A DNA stretch of 64,000 nt, from assembly GCF_021568315.1 (NCBI RefSeq), contig NZ_JAKGSI010000003.1, forward strand, positions 124,001-188,000, read 5' to 3'. Source of the stretch: Corynebacterium uropygiale (GTDB taxonomy: Bacteria; Actinomycetota; Actinomycetes; Mycobacteriales; Mycobacteriaceae). The position numbers were made by a program, and so were the translations under genes. Below are positions 7,538 to 16,175 of the stretch, one piece after another. Numbering within the stretch: position 1 is the first letter of the stretch; the number at the start of each line of letters is the position of its first letter. A model generated the notes under the pieces. It was not told where the DNA came from, searched no databases, and saw nothing but the letters and a program-made list of their open reading frames with translations.

Positions 7538-8461
7538 CTAGATCTTGCGCATCCGCACCTGCTGGACGTGGTGATTGGCCCCCTTCTGGAGGACCAGCGA
7601 GGCACGCACGCGGGTGGGGAGGATGTTCTCCACGAGGTTGGGGAGGTTGATCGCCTGCCAGATCTCCCGGGCCTCCGTGATGGCGACCTGGTCGGACAGG
7701 TTGGCGTAGTGGGAGAAGTGGGCGTCCGGCTCGCGGAAGGCGGTGGCGCGGAGGCTCAAGAAGCGGTCGATGTACCACTGCTCGATGTCGGAGGTTTGGG
7801 CGTCGACGTAGACGGAGAAGTCGAAGAGGTCGCTCACCATGAGGGTGGGCCCCGTCTGGAGGACGTTGAGCCCCTCGAGGATGAGGATGTCCGGCTGCTT
7901 AATGACCTGCACCTCGTCGAGGCGGTCATAGAGCGTGTGGGAGTACATGGGGGCGTGCGCCTCCGGCTTCCCGGACTTCACCTCGGTGACGAAGCGGAGC
8001 AGGGCCCGCTGGTCATAGGACTCGGGGAAGCCCTTGCGCTCGAGGATGCCGCGGCGGCTCAGCTTCGCATAGGGGTAGAGGAAGCCGTCGGTGGTGACGA
8101 GGTCCACCCGCGGGTGGGATTCCCAGCGCTGGAGGAGGACCTGGAGGAGGCGCGCGGTGGTCGATTTCCCCACCGCCACGGAGCCCGCGATCCCGATGAT
8201 GAAGGGAATTCTCGACGTCCGCGAGCCGAGGAACGTCTCCGTCACTTCGTTGAGCCGCTGGTGCGCCTCCACGCGCAGGTGGATGAGGCGGGAGAGGGGG
8301 AGATAGACGTCCGAGACTTCGTCGAGATCAATGTTCTCCCCGATGCCGCGGAGTTGGACCACTTCCTCCTCAGTGAGTACCTGAGGCATGGATTGACGGA
8401 GTTGACGCCAGGAAGCTCGGTCGAAGTCCAGATACGGCGTGGAATCTGACGTGCGCGGCAT
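7538..8461 (-). CDS. coaA: Type I pantothenate kinase
   Basis: A 307-aa CoaA that phosphorylates pantothenate, the first step of coenzyme A synthesis. The P-loop is GSVAVGKST (about residues 93-101); [19 protein letters not shown] and LEGLNVLQ are further family signatures. The start at 8461 has CACAAT six bases upstream and no Shine-Dalgarno sequence, which fits a leaderless transcript. It is divergent from glyA, the arrangement in mycobacteria (Rv1092c/Rv1093). Confidence 0.95.
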   Translation of the reverse strand: MPRTSDSTPYLDFDRASWRQLRQSMPQVLTEEEVVQLRGIGENIDLDEVSDVYLPLSRLIHLRVEAHQRLNEVTETFLGSRTSRIPFIIGIAGSVAVGKSTTARLLQVLLQRWESHPRVDLVTTDGFLYPYAKLSRRGILERKGFPESYDQRALLRFVTEVKSGKPEAHAPMYSHTLYDRLDEVQVIKQPDILILEGLNVLQTGPTLMVSDLFDFSVYVDAQTSDIEQWYIDRFLSLRATAFREPDAHFSHYANLSDQVAITEAREIWQAINLPNLVENILPTRVRASLVLQKGANHHVQQVRMRKI

Positions 8462-8503
8462 GACCCTATTGTGGCAGGTGTCTCTGGGTCTTTCGACACC
8501 GGG

Positions 8504-8509
8504 TATGAT
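8504..8509 (+). promoter_or_regulatory. Candidate -10 box of glyA
   Basis: GGGTATGATC contains TATGAT (8504-8509), giving a 5' leader of about 35 nt with an AAGGAAGAGGA ribosome site before the glyA ATG. No good -35 box is visible at 17 bases. Confidence 0.4.
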
Positions 8510-8550
8510 CACCACCAACCGGTCCCTACCCGACACAAGGAAGAGGAAGT

Positions 8551-9861
8551 ATGTCGGAGCAGCCCACCAACGCAGATGTGAGATACCTTTCGCTGGCGGA
8601 ATTAGACCCGGAGGTCGCGCAGGCCATTGACGGGGAGCTGGCGCGGCAGCGGAACACGCTGGAGATGATCGCCTCGGAGAACTTCGTGCCGCGGGCGGTC
8701 CTGCAGGCCCTAGGCTCGGTGCTGACGAACAAGTACGCAGAAGGCTACCCCGGCCGTCGCTACTACGGGGGCTGCGAGAACGTCGATATCATCGAGGACC
8801 TCGCCCGCAACCGCGCGAAGGAGCTGTTCGGGGCGGAGTTCGCGAATGTTCAGCCGCACTCGGGGGCCCAGGCGAACGCCGCCGTCCTCCACGCGCTCAT
8901 CTCCCCTGGGGACAAGATCATGGGCCTCTCCCTCGACCACGGTGGGCACCTCACCCACGGCATGAAGCTCAACTTCTCCGGCAAGCTCTACGAGGTGGCG
9001 GCCTATGGCGTCGATGAGACGACGTTCCGCCTCGACATGGACAAGGTCCGCGAGCAGGCCCTGGCCGAGCGCCCGAACGTCCTCATCGCCGGCTGGTCCG
9101 CCTACCCGCGCCAGCAGGATTTCGCGGCCTTCCGCTCCATTGCCGACGAAGTCGGGGCGAAGCTGTGGGTGGACATGGCCCACTTCGCTGGGCTCGTCGC
9201 CGCGGGGCTGCACCCGAGCCCGGTGCCCCACGCGGACATCGTGTCCACCACCGTCCACAAGACCCTGGGCGGCCCCCGCTCGGGCATGATCCTCGCGCGG
9301 CAGGAGTACGCGAAGAAGCTCAACTCGGCGGTCTTCCCCGGTCAGCAGGGTGGCCCGCTCATGCACGCTGTCGCGGCGAAGGCCATCGCGATGAAGATCG
9401 CCGGGACGGATCAGTTCCGCGAGCGCCAGGAGCGGACCCTCGAAGGGGCGCGCATCCTGGCGGAGCGGCTCATGGCCCCGGACGTTGCCGAGGCCGGCAT
9501 CAGCGTCCTCACCGGCGGGACCGACGTCCACCTCGTCATGGTGGACCTGCGTCACTCCTCCCTCGACGGCCAGCAGGGCGAGGACGCCCTCCACGAGATC
9601 GGCATCACCGTCAACCGCAACACCGTGCCCTTCGACCCGCGCCCGCCGATGGTGGGCTCCGGGCTGCGGATCGGCACCTCGGCGCTGGCCACCCGCGGCC
9701 TCGACGCGGCGGCCTTCTCCGAGGTGGCCGACATCATCGCGACGGCGCTCGTCGGCGCGGCGAATGGCAGCCTCGATACGGAGACGCTGAGCTCCCGCGT
9801 GAGCGCTCTCGCCGATCAGTTCGCGCTCTACGACGGCCTCGAGAGCTGGCCGCTGCACTAG
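8551..9861 (+). CDS. glyA: Serine hydroxymethyltransferase
   Basis: A 436-aa PLP enzyme that interconverts serine and glycine with tetrahydrofolate, the main source of one-carbon units. Signatures include [35 protein letters not shown], and the PLP lysine in [15 protein letters not shown]. Full family length. The start ATG follows AAGGAAGAGGAAGT. Divergent from coaA. Confidence 0.97.
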   Translation: MSEQPTNADVRYLSLAELDPEVAQAIDGELARQRNTLEMIASENFVPRAVLQALGSVLTNKYAEGYPGRRYYGGCENVDIIEDLARNRAKELFGAEFANVQPHSGAQANAAVLHALISPGDKIMGLSLDHGGHLTHGMKLNFSGKLYEVAAYGVDETTFRLDMDKVREQALAERPNVLIAGWSAYPRQQDFAAFRSIADEVGAKLWVDMAHFAGLVAAGLHPSPVPHADIVSTTVHKTLGGPRSGMILARQEYAKKLNSAVFPGQQGGPLMHAVAAKAIAMKIAGTDQFRERQERTLEGARILAERLMAPDVAEAGISVLTGGTDVHLVMVDLRHSSLDGQQGEDALHEIGITVNRNTVPFDPRPPMVGSGLRIGTSALATRGLDAAAFSEVADIIATALVGAANGSLDTETLSSRVSALADQFALYDGLESWPLH

Positions 9862-9883
9862 GGACTATGACTAGAGTGATGGT

Positions 9884-11080
9884 GTGAGCAACCTTGAGCA
9901 CACCATCATTTGGCAGGTTTATCCGCTGAGCGCCGACTTGCGGCAGCTCGAGCACCCGGAGGATGGCTCCCAGTCATCCGCCCTGCGGCGCACGACGGCC
10001 TGGCTGGACTATGTCCAGCAGCTCGGCTGCGATGCTCTCATGCTGGGGCCCATCTTCCGCTCCGTGTCCCACGGTTATGACACGCTCGATCACTACGCGA
10101 TCGACCCTCGGGTGGGAACCGAGGAGGACGCGAGGACGCTCATCGCGGAGTGCCATGCTCGGGGGATCAGGGTCATCTTCGACGGCGTGTTCAACCACGT
10201 CGCTGCCACGCACCCCCTGGTGTCCTCCGGTGGGCCCATCAAGCGCACCGAGGCTGGCGACCCCGTCCCGTGGGAGGGGCACGAGGAGCTCGTCGAGCTC
10301 GATCACAGCGACCCGCGCACGGCGGACATGGTCACGGACATCATGCTTCACTGGCTGCGTCTGGGGCTCGACGGCTGGCGGCTCGACGTCGCCTATGCGG
10401 TGCCGACGGCCTTCTGGGCAGAGGTGACCGATCGGGTGCGCGCGGAGTTCCCGCAGGCCATCTTCCTCGGGGAGATGATCCACGGGGATTATGTGCAGCT
10501 CATCGACGAGGGGCACCTCGACTCCGCGACGCAATACGAGCTGTGGAAGGCCATCTGGAGCTCCATTAAGGACAAGAACTTCTGGGAGCTTGCCCACGCC
10601 CTCGAGCGGCATGAGGAGTTCAGCAGGGGGCACATCCTCAACATCTTCGTCGGCAACCATGACGTGGACCGGATTGCCAGCGTCGTGGGGGATGGCGGGG
10701 CGGCGCTCGCGGCGTGCTTCCTCTTCACGTTGCCGGGCTGCCCGAGCATCTACTACGGGGATGAGCAGGCCTTCCGCGGAGAGAAGGGGGAGGGATTCGG
10801 CGCCGATGATCCCATCCGCCCGCCGCTGCCGGAGAGCCCGGAGAAGCTGGCGGAGCAGGGGAAGTGGCTCTGGCAGGTCTATCACGACCTCATTGCGGCC
10901 AGGCGGCGCCACCCGTGGATGAGCACCGCCACGCTGGAGGTGCGCTCCAAGGACAATGAGCGCATTGAGTATGCGTTGAGCTCGGCGGAGGGGGAGCTGA
11001 CGGTGCAGGTGGACATCAGTGAGAAGTTCCGCGCCCACCTGGCGTGGAGCGATGGGGAGGAGCTCCGCTACTGCTGGTGA
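9884..11080 (+). CDS. GH13 alpha-amylase family glycosidase
   Basis: A 398-aa cytoplasmic (no signal peptide) glycoside hydrolase family 13 protein. The catalytic triad is visible: nucleophile Asp in DGWRLDVAY, acid/base Glu in FLGEMIHGDY and the transition-state Asp in FVGNHDVDRI. An early region-I block, GVFNHV, is also present. Substrate is not predictable; maltodextrin or trehalose-type sugars are possible. The start is GTG 9884 with TAGAGT six bases upstream, a leaderless signature. Its stop overlaps the convergent DUF5997 gene by 13 bases. Confidence 0.88.
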   Translation: MSNLEHTIIWQVYPLSADLRQLEHPEDGSQSSALRRTTAWLDYVQQLGCDALMLGPIFRSVSHGYDTLDHYAIDPRVGTEEDARTLIAECHARGIRVIFDGVFNHVAATHPLVSSGGPIKRTEAGDPVPWEGHEELVELDHSDPRTADMVTDIMLHWLRLGLDGWRLDVAYAVPTAFWAEVTDRVRAEFPQAIFLGEMIHGDYVQLIDEGHLDSATQYELWKAIWSSIKDKNFWELAHALERHEEFSRGHILNIFVGNHDVDRIASVVGDGGAALAACFLFTLPGCPSIYYGDEQAFRGEKGEGFGADDPIRPPLPESPEKLAEQGKWLWQVYHDLIAARRRHPWMSTATLEVRSKDNERIEYALSSAEGELTVQVDISEKFRAHLAWSDGEELRYCW

Positions 11081-11454
11081 TCCTCATCGCTGGGGTGGGC
11101 GGCCTCGCGCTGCTCAGCGAGTGAGGTCCGCGCCGTCCGCAGCCACTCGGGCTGGTTCTGAAGGAGCTCGCTGATCTCCTGCGTGGTGAGGGGCTTATCC
11201 ATCTCATTGCGCTTGAGCGCGCTGATCGTAATGCCGAGCTTGCGGGCCACCTCCGGGCGGGGGTGTGGCCCCTCACGGCGGAGATCGACGAGCCACTGCG
11301 GCGGATTCTGCTGTAGCTCCCGCAGCTCAGCATGGGTGATGGCCGAGCGTTGGAACTCCTCGGGCGTGGCCGGCAGATAGATGCCGAGCTTCTTCGCGGC
11401 AGTCTGCGGCTTCATCGCGGAGCCGGATGGTTGGCGGAGAGATTCTTCAGTCAC
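11068..11454 (-). CDS. DUF5997 family protein
   Basis: A 128-aa hydrophilic protein with two related helical blocks (TPEEFQRSAITHAELRELQ and LTTQEISELLQNQPEWL) around a short LRREGPHPRPEVARKLGIT segment that looks helix-turn-helix-like. This matches DUF5997, an actinobacterial family of unknown function that pairs with the divergent LysR-effector-domain gene next to it. Start is uncertain: GTG at 11454 is chosen, with GTG at 11463 and an internal ATG as alternatives. No clear ribosome binding site. Confidence 0.7.
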   Translation of the reverse strand: MTEESLRQPSGSAMKPQTAAKKLGIYLPATPEEFQRSAITHAELRELQQNPPQWLVDLRREGPHPRPEVARKLGITISALKRNEMDKPLTTQEISELLQNQPEWLRTARTSLAEQREAAHPSDEDHQQ

Positions 11455-11477
11455 GGGAGCCACGGTAGCATGTGGGC

Positions 11478-12257
11478 ATGCTCACCCTCGCTTTCGTCAC
11501 CGGCACCGAGCCGGACAAATGGTTCCGACGCTATGAGGAGCGCAGCTCCCACGGCCCGCTCCGCACCCGCGGCGAGGATGACCCCGTGAGCCTGCTTCTT
11601 GACGGCGAGGTCGATGCGGCACTCGTGCGCTTCCCGGAGCCCCGGATCGATCGGGAGGAGTATCACGTCGTCGAGCTCTACACGGAAAGCGCCGGCGTGG
11701 CTGTGCCCAAGGAGAGCGTGTACGCGGAACTCGGGGAGGCGCTGCGTCCCGAGGACATTGCGGGGGAGGCCTGCCACTACGCGCCCGAGGCAGGGACGTC
11801 GATTGATCTTGCGGGGCTGCGCGTCGGGCTGCAGGTGGTGGCAGCGAATGTGGGCGTGGTGATGGGGCCGCGGCCGATCCTCGCGATGCTCGGCGGGAAG
11901 CAGGTTCGCGACTGTGAGCTTCTGGAGGCGCCGTGGGGGGAGACGCGGATCGGCATCGTGTGGCCGAAGGAGAGGGATGCCGACGACGTCCAGGACCTCG
12001 TAGGCATCATGAAGGGACGGACCGCGCAGAGCACCCGGCAGGGCGGGGGAGACCGCGGCGCCGGGGAACACGGGCAGACGAAGAAACTCAGCGCGAAGGA
12101 GAAAACGCGGGCGAAGCAGGAACGTCGGGCTGCGCGCGAGGGGCGGGCCGTTCAGGATGCGGGCGGCCGGCAGCGCGGTGGCTCGGGGCGTCGAGGGGCA
12201 GGCCGGCGGGGATCTGCTGGGCGAGGCCGAGGTGGGCGTCGTGGCCGGCGAGGCTGA
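11478..12257 (+). CDS. LysR-type substrate-binding domain protein without DNA-binding domain
   Basis: A 259-aa protein that begins directly with the periplasmic-binding-like fold of LysR effector domains (MLTLAFVTGTEPDKW..., EVDAALVRFP, VAVPKESVYAE). There is no N-terminal helix-turn-helix. The last 60 residues are a strongly basic, Gly/Arg-rich tail (KEKTRAKQERRAAREGR and RGRGGRRGRRG) that could bind nucleic acid. The start at 11478 has TAGCAT six bases upstream, which fits a leaderless mRNA. Divergent from DUF5997; the DUF5997 partner may provide the DNA-binding part (inference). Confidence 0.75.
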   Translation: MLTLAFVTGTEPDKWFRRYEERSSHGPLRTRGEDDPVSLLLDGEVDAALVRFPEPRIDREEYHVVELYTESAGVAVPKESVYAELGEALRPEDIAGEACHYAPEAGTSIDLAGLRVGLQVVAANVGVVMGPRPILAMLGGKQVRDCELLEAPWGETRIGIVWPKERDADDVQDLVGIMKGRTAQSTRQGGGDRGAGEHGQTKKLSAKEKTRAKQERRAAREGRAVQDAGGRQRGGSGRRGAGRRGSAGRGRGGRRGRRG

Positions 12258-12304
12258 GAAATGGTGACGCGAAGTTAACAATTTGGCAACAACGTATCAA
12301 GAAA

Positions 12305-12334
12305 TTGGCATGTGTGAGATCTGATACGAATAAT
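12305..12334 (+). promoter_or_regulatory. Candidate promoter of the LGFP lipoprotein gene
   Basis: TTGGCA (12305-12310) and AATAAT (12329-12334) are 18 bases apart. A GTATCA/TGATAC inverted repeat (12293-12298 and 12321-12326) overlaps the spacer and could be an operator. The leader is about 35 nt with a GAAAGG ribosome site. Confidence 0.45.
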
Positions 12335-12375
12335 GGTGAGCGGACATACCGACAATTCTTATGAAAGGTTGAACC

Positions 12376-12975
12376 ATGTCGCTGAACCGTCGAATCCTCG
12401 CTGGTACCGCTGCCGTCGCGCTGACCCTGGGCCTGGCTGCGTGCTCCCAGGACGCCAAGGAGGCCGCCTCCTCCGCCACGGACGCTGCGGGTAACGCTGC
12501 CGCCTCCGCCACCTCCGCTGCTGGCGACGCCGCCAACTCCGCCAAGGAGTCCGCTGGCGACGCCGCCTCCTCCGCCGCCGATGCCGCCAAGGGTGGGGCT
12601 GACAAGCTGACCAGCATCCCGACCGCCCAGGGCGATGTTGAGGTCCCGGCTGCTGTCGCTACCGCCGCCGAGGAGAACCAGCTGGGTGAGGCCGTGGGCG
12701 TCACCAAGGGCAACGACGAGGGCCAGTACATCGTGGAGTACTCCGACGGCCGCTACGTCGTGAACACCGAGGACAACGGTGGCGTCCTCATCCAGGGCAA
12801 GATCGCCGAGACCTGGCTCGAGCAGGGTGGCTACGACGCCGAGGTGGGCGTCCCGGTTTCTGCCGAGCAGCGCATTGACAACGGCTGGACCCAGGAGTTC
12901 ACCAAGGGCACCATCAACTGGACCTCCGAGACCGGCCAGGTTGCTGACTACAAGGCGGACGTCCAGACCAAGTAA
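12376..12975 (+). CDS. Lipoprotein with alanine-rich stalk and LGFP repeat
   Basis: A 199-aa lipoprotein: signal peptide with lipobox LAAC (Cys about residue 23), then about 50 residues of Ala/Ser/Asp/Lys repeats of LEA-like amphipathic character (AASSATDAAGNAAASATSAA-like), then a folded C-terminal domain. It ends with one LGFP-type repeat (VGVPVSAEQR..GWTQEFTKGTINW). LGFP repeats occur in corynebacterial and mycobacterial cell-wall proteins and are thought to bind the envelope. The biased codons and strong terminator suggest high expression. Confidence 0.85.
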   Translation: MSLNRRILAGTAAVALTLGLAACSQDAKEAASSATDAAGNAAASATSAAGDAANSAKESAGDAASSAADAAKGGADKLTSIPTAQGDVEVPAAVATAAEENQLGEAVGVTKGNDEGQYIVEYSDGRYVVNTEDNGGVLIQGKIAETWLEQGGYDAEVGVPVSAEQRIDNGWTQEFTKGTINWTSETGQVADYKADVQTK

Positions 12976-12995
12976 GGACGCGCCTGCGGATTGAG

Positions 12996-13027
12996 CCCGC
13001 ACCCCGCGCTGTGGGGTGCGGGTTTTT
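12996..13027 (+). terminator. Terminator of the LGFP lipoprotein gene
   Basis: A perfect 10-bp stem, CCCGCACCCC (12996-13005) with GGGGTGCGGG (13013-13022), has a 7-nt loop and is followed by TTTTT. A canonical intrinsic terminator. Confidence 0.9.
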
Positions 13028-13093
13028 CGCATGGGTGGCCCAGACACGTGCGTCTAGTTGCATGAATCTGGGGCATCGTGAACAATTTGGACC

Positions 13094-13627
13094 ATGACAG
13101 AGTCCACATTCAGGATCCGGCCGATTCGCCGCGAGGATTACCCGCATGTCCAGGCCATTTACGAGCATGGCTTGGACACCGGGCACGCCACCTTCGAGCG
13201 GAAGGCGCTCACCTGGGAGCAGTTCTCTTCCGCGAAGATCATGGAGACGGTCTACGTCGCCGTGGAAGCCGATGATGACTCCACGGTGTTGGGGTGGGTC
13301 TCCGCGGCGCCGATTTCCTCGCGTTCGGTGTTCCACGGGGTGGTGGAGGACTCCGTGTATATTCACCCCGACGCTCGCGGTCGCGGGATTGCGGGTGCGC
13401 TGCTCGATACGCTTATCGAGGTGTGCCAGGAGCTCGATAAGTGGGCCATCCATGCGTGGATCTTCCCGGAGAATACGGGCTCGGCGAAGCTGCACCAATC
13501 CCGGGGATTCGAGAAGATCGGCACATTCAGCCACATTGCGAAGATGACCTACGGGGAGCTCGCGGGGGAGTGGCGGGACACCGACATCTACGAAAAGCTC
13601 CTGCCCAAGCCCGATATTCACGTCTAG
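13094..13627 (+). CDS. GNAT acetyltransferase, phosphinothricin acetyltransferase-like
   Basis: A 177-aa acetyltransferase. It begins IRPIRREDYPHVQAIYEHGL, typical of the Pat/Bar group, and has the acetyl-CoA loop VYIHPDARGRGIAGALLD and the C-terminal NTGSAKLHQSRGFEKIG. Likely acetylates a small amine or amino-acid analogue; the physiological substrate is unknown. The start at 13094 has AACAAT seven bases upstream and no Shine-Dalgarno site, a leaderless signature. A strong terminator follows. Confidence 0.85.
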   Translation: MTESTFRIRPIRREDYPHVQAIYEHGLDTGHATFERKALTWEQFSSAKIMETVYVAVEADDDSTVLGWVSAAPISSRSVFHGVVEDSVYIHPDARGRGIAGALLDTLIEVCQELDKWAIHAWIFPENTGSAKLHQSRGFEKIGTFSHIAKMTYGELAGEWRDTDIYEKLLPKPDIHV

Positions 13628-13658
13628 CACTCACGGCTGACTGGAGCGCGCATGCGCT

Positions 13659-13706
13659 TGACCCCCACCGCCCTCTGCGCGAGGAAGGTGGGGGTCAGTG
13701 TTTTTT
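13659..13706 (+). terminator. Terminator of the GNAT gene
   Basis: TGACCCCCACC (13659-13669) pairs perfectly with GGTGGGGGTCA (13687-13697), followed three bases later by TTTTTT (13701-13706). Confidence 0.9.
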
Positions 13707-13738
13707 GAGGATGTGCACCAGGTGAGCCGGGGAGAGGG

Positions 13739-15388
13739 CTAGTCCTCCAGCGGCTCGAGCCGATCGCTCAGCTTCTTCTCCTTGATGAAGAAGAGGATGA
13801 CCGCGGAGAGGAAAGCCAGCGGGCACACCATGAGCAGGACCGGGGTGAGCGAATCGTTATAGGAGAGCTGGATGGCGTCGGCAATAGCCTGCGGCATGTG
13901 GTGCAGAGCCGTCGGGGTGAGGCTGCTGAGGTCTGTCTCCGGGTTGAAGGTCTGCAGGAAGCGGGCGCCCTCCTCGCCGCTGTCCTTGATGGCCTGCGGG
14001 AGGTTGCTCTGCATCTGACCGGTGAGGCGGCCCGTGAAGAGCCCGCCGACGAGCGCGGATCCCAGGGAGCCGCCCACCTGGCGGAAGAAGTTGTTCGTGC
14101 CGGTGGCGGTGCCCACCATGCTCAGCGGGAAGGAGTTCTGCACGATGAGGACCAGCACCTGCATCGAGCAGCCTAGGCCGAAGCCGAAGACGAAGAAGTA
14201 GATCCCGACCGTGATGAGGGAGGTCTCCGGCTTCATCGTGCTCAGCAGGAAGAGGCCGATGCCCGTGATGACCATGCCCACGATGGGGAAGAAGCGGTAG
14301 CGGCCCGTGCGGGAAATGAGGTTCCCCACGACGATCGAGGTGCCCATGAGGCCGATCATCATCGGGATCATCATGAGACCCGCGTTGGTCGGGGTCATGG
14401 CGTGGACCATCTGCAGGTAGGTGGGCATGTAGGCGAGGGTGCCGAACATGAAGATACCCACGGCGAGGCCGGCCAGCAGCGTGAGGTTGAAGTTCCGCGT
14501 CTTGAAGAGCTGGAGCGGGATGAGCGGGTTAGAGACCTTGCTCTCCACGAAGACGAAGATCGCGGCGAAGATGATGGTCGACGCAATGAGACCGAGGATG
14601 AGCGGGGAGCCCCACTCGTACTCATTGCCGCCCCACGTGACGAAGAGGACGAGGCTCGCGGTGGCGAGCGCCATGGTCAGCGTGCCCAGCCAGTCAATGT
14701 CGAGGTTCTTCTGGCGCTTCGGGAGGCGGAGGAAGAACCAGATGGCGGTGATCGCGACGATACCGATCGGGATATTCAGCCAGAGGCCCCAGCGCCAGCC
14801 CGGGCCGTCCGTGAACCAGCCGCCCAGCACCGGGCCGAGCACGGAGGACACGCCGAAGACGGAGCCCATGATGCCCATGTACTTGCCGCGCTCGCGGGCA
14901 GTGGTGACGTCGGCGGTGATCGCCTGGGAGAGGATGATCATGGAACCGCCGGCCACGCCCTGCATGACGCGCGCGATGATGAGCATCGCCATGTTCACCG
15001 ACAGGCCACCCAGCAGAGAGCCGAGGACGAAGAGCGCATTGGCCCCGATGAAGAGGCCCTTGCGGCCCAGCTGATCACCGAGTTTGCCGAAGAGCGGCAT
15101 CGCGATGGTCTGGCCCAAGAGGAAGGCGGTGATGACCCAGGACATGTGGTTCGCGCCGCCGAGCTCGCCGACGATGGTCGGCAGGGCCGCGGCGAAGATC
15201 GTCTGCCCGAGGGAGCTCATGAGCATGGAGAGCATGAGGGCAGCGATGATGAAGCCCAGCTGCCTCTCCTTGGGGGAGGCAGGGGCCGTCGCGTCGGGGG
15301 AGCGCTCAGCGGCTGAGGCGCTCGATGTATCAGTGCGAGACGTAATATCTCCTTCTTTCTGCGGATCGGAAGAGGGTGCCAAAGTCAT
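13739..15388 (-). CDS. DHA2-family MFS multidrug efflux transporter
   Basis: A 549-aa, 14-helix major facilitator of the EmrB/QacA (DHA2) type. After a Ser/Ala-rich N-terminus of about 45 residues come LGQTIFAAALPTIVGELG, MSWVITAFLLG, and motif A GKLGDQLGRKG. Motif C is the VFGVSSVLGPVLGGWF segment. Predicted proton-driven export of hydrophobic drugs or dyes. It overlaps the upstream TetR gene by ATGA (15385-15388), so the two form one operon, and the TetR protein probably represses it. Confidence 0.93.
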   Translation of the reverse strand: MTLAPSSDPQKEGDITSRTDTSSASAAERSPDATAPASPKERQLGFIIAALMLSMLMSSLGQTIFAAALPTIVGELGGANHMSWVITAFLLGQTIAMPLFGKLGDQLGRKGLFIGANALFVLGSLLGGLSVNMAMLIIARVMQGVAGGSMIILSQAITADVTTARERGKYMGIMGSVFGVSSVLGPVLGGWFTDGPGWRWGLWLNIPIGIVAITAIWFFLRLPKRQKNLDIDWLGTLTMALATASLVLFVTWGGNEYEWGSPLILGLIASTIIFAAIFVFVESKVSNPLIPLQLFKTRNFNLTLLAGLAVGIFMFGTLAYMPTYLQMVHAMTPTNAGLMMIPMMIGLMGTSIVVGNLISRTGRYRFFPIVGMVITGIGLFLLSTMKPETSLITVGIYFFVFGFGLGCSMQVLVLIVQNSFPLSMVGTATGTNNFFRQVGGSLGSALVGGLFTGRLTGQMQSNLPQAIKDSGEEGARFLQTFNPETDLSSLTPTALHHMPQAIADAIQLSYNDSLTPVLLMVCPLAFLSAVILFFIKEKKLSDRLEPLED

Positions 15389-16035
15389 AATGAGCGTCCT
15401 TGGAAAATAGTGGTGAGTTCGTGGAGAGCGTCAATGCAACAGTTCTCTAGGGCCTCGTCGCTCCCGTCGGCCTGCTCCAACCAGATGCGATTTCCCAGCT
15501 GGAGCGTGCACAGCGCGATGGAGACGAGGGACTGAGCCTCGTGACTCGGGGGTGCCGAGAGCGTTTTCCGCCCGGGGTAGAGCTCGAGGTATTCCTCCGT
15601 GAGCTCGACGAGCGCCGCCGCCATCGTGTGCACGCCGGCAACATTCTGGTAGGCGAGGTCGGGGTCACGCCGGCGAATAATGCGCCGGCGCTTGAGGACG
15701 GTGGCCCGCTGCTCCGGCGCAACGCACCGGACCGTGGTGGCCAGCTCGAAGGCGAGGCGGCACAGAGCGCTGAGGATATCCTCATGCTCCGTCGCGAGGA
15801 ATTCCGCACGCTCCTCATCCGTGGGGACGCGCGGAGGGGCGCCGAGCACGGCGGTCTCCTTAGAATCCACGTAGTTGAAGAAGGTGCGTTTGGAAATGCC
15901 GACTTCCGCGCAGATGTCGTCGACGGTGACGTTGTCGAAGCCCTTCTCCGCCGCGAGGGCGGAAGCATAGTCTTCGATGGCTGCGCGGGTAGCTCGTCGC
16001 TTGGACTCGCGAAGGGACGGTTCACTCTCAGCCAT
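15385..16035 (-). CDS. TetR-family repressor of the efflux pump
   Basis: A 216-aa regulator starting at 16035 (MAESEPSLRESKRRATRAAI). The helix-turn-helix is VDDICAEVGISKRTFFNYVDSKE (about residues 38-60), a textbook TetR reading head; the C-terminal part is the variable ligand domain. It is the first gene of the operon with the DHA2 pump. Overlapping inverted repeats just upstream (16049-16071) are the likely operator, giving autoregulation and drug induction. Confidence 0.92.
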   Translation of the reverse strand: MAESEPSLRESKRRATRAAIEDYASALAAEKGFDNVTVDDICAEVGISKRTFFNYVDSKETAVLGAPPRVPTDEERAEFLATEHEDILSALCRLAFELATTVRCVAPEQRATVLKRRRIIRRRDPDLAYQNVAGVHTMAAALVELTEEYLELYPGRKTLSAPPSHEAQSLVSIALCTLQLGNRIWLEQADGSDEALENCCIDALHELTTIFQGRSL

Positions 16036-16048
16036 GAACCTAAACCTA

Positions 16049-16071
16049 GTGCAACTTTGCACCAAGTGCAA
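16049..16071. promoter_or_regulatory. Putative TetR operator: two overlapping palindromes
   Basis: GTGCAA-CT-TTGCAC (16049-16062) and TTGCAC-CAA-GTGCAA (16057-16071) share the central TTGCAC half-site. They lie 13 bases upstream of the TetR start codon. A further GTGCAA occurs at about 16100. The perfect symmetry supports binding of a dimeric regulator, possibly two dimers on opposite faces. Confidence 0.7.
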
Positions 16072-16175
16072 TTATGTATGGAGTGAAATTCGCCCCTCCG
16101 TGCAAAATTCTGTGGGGCGGGTCACGCCGGCGTGGGGGCTAGCCCACAGGAGGGCTCGGGGAGGGGGCAGAACCC

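Noticed and set aside
13898-15316. Plus-strand ORFs opposite the DHA2 pump
   Set aside because: Hydrophilic shadows of a 14-helix membrane-protein gene.
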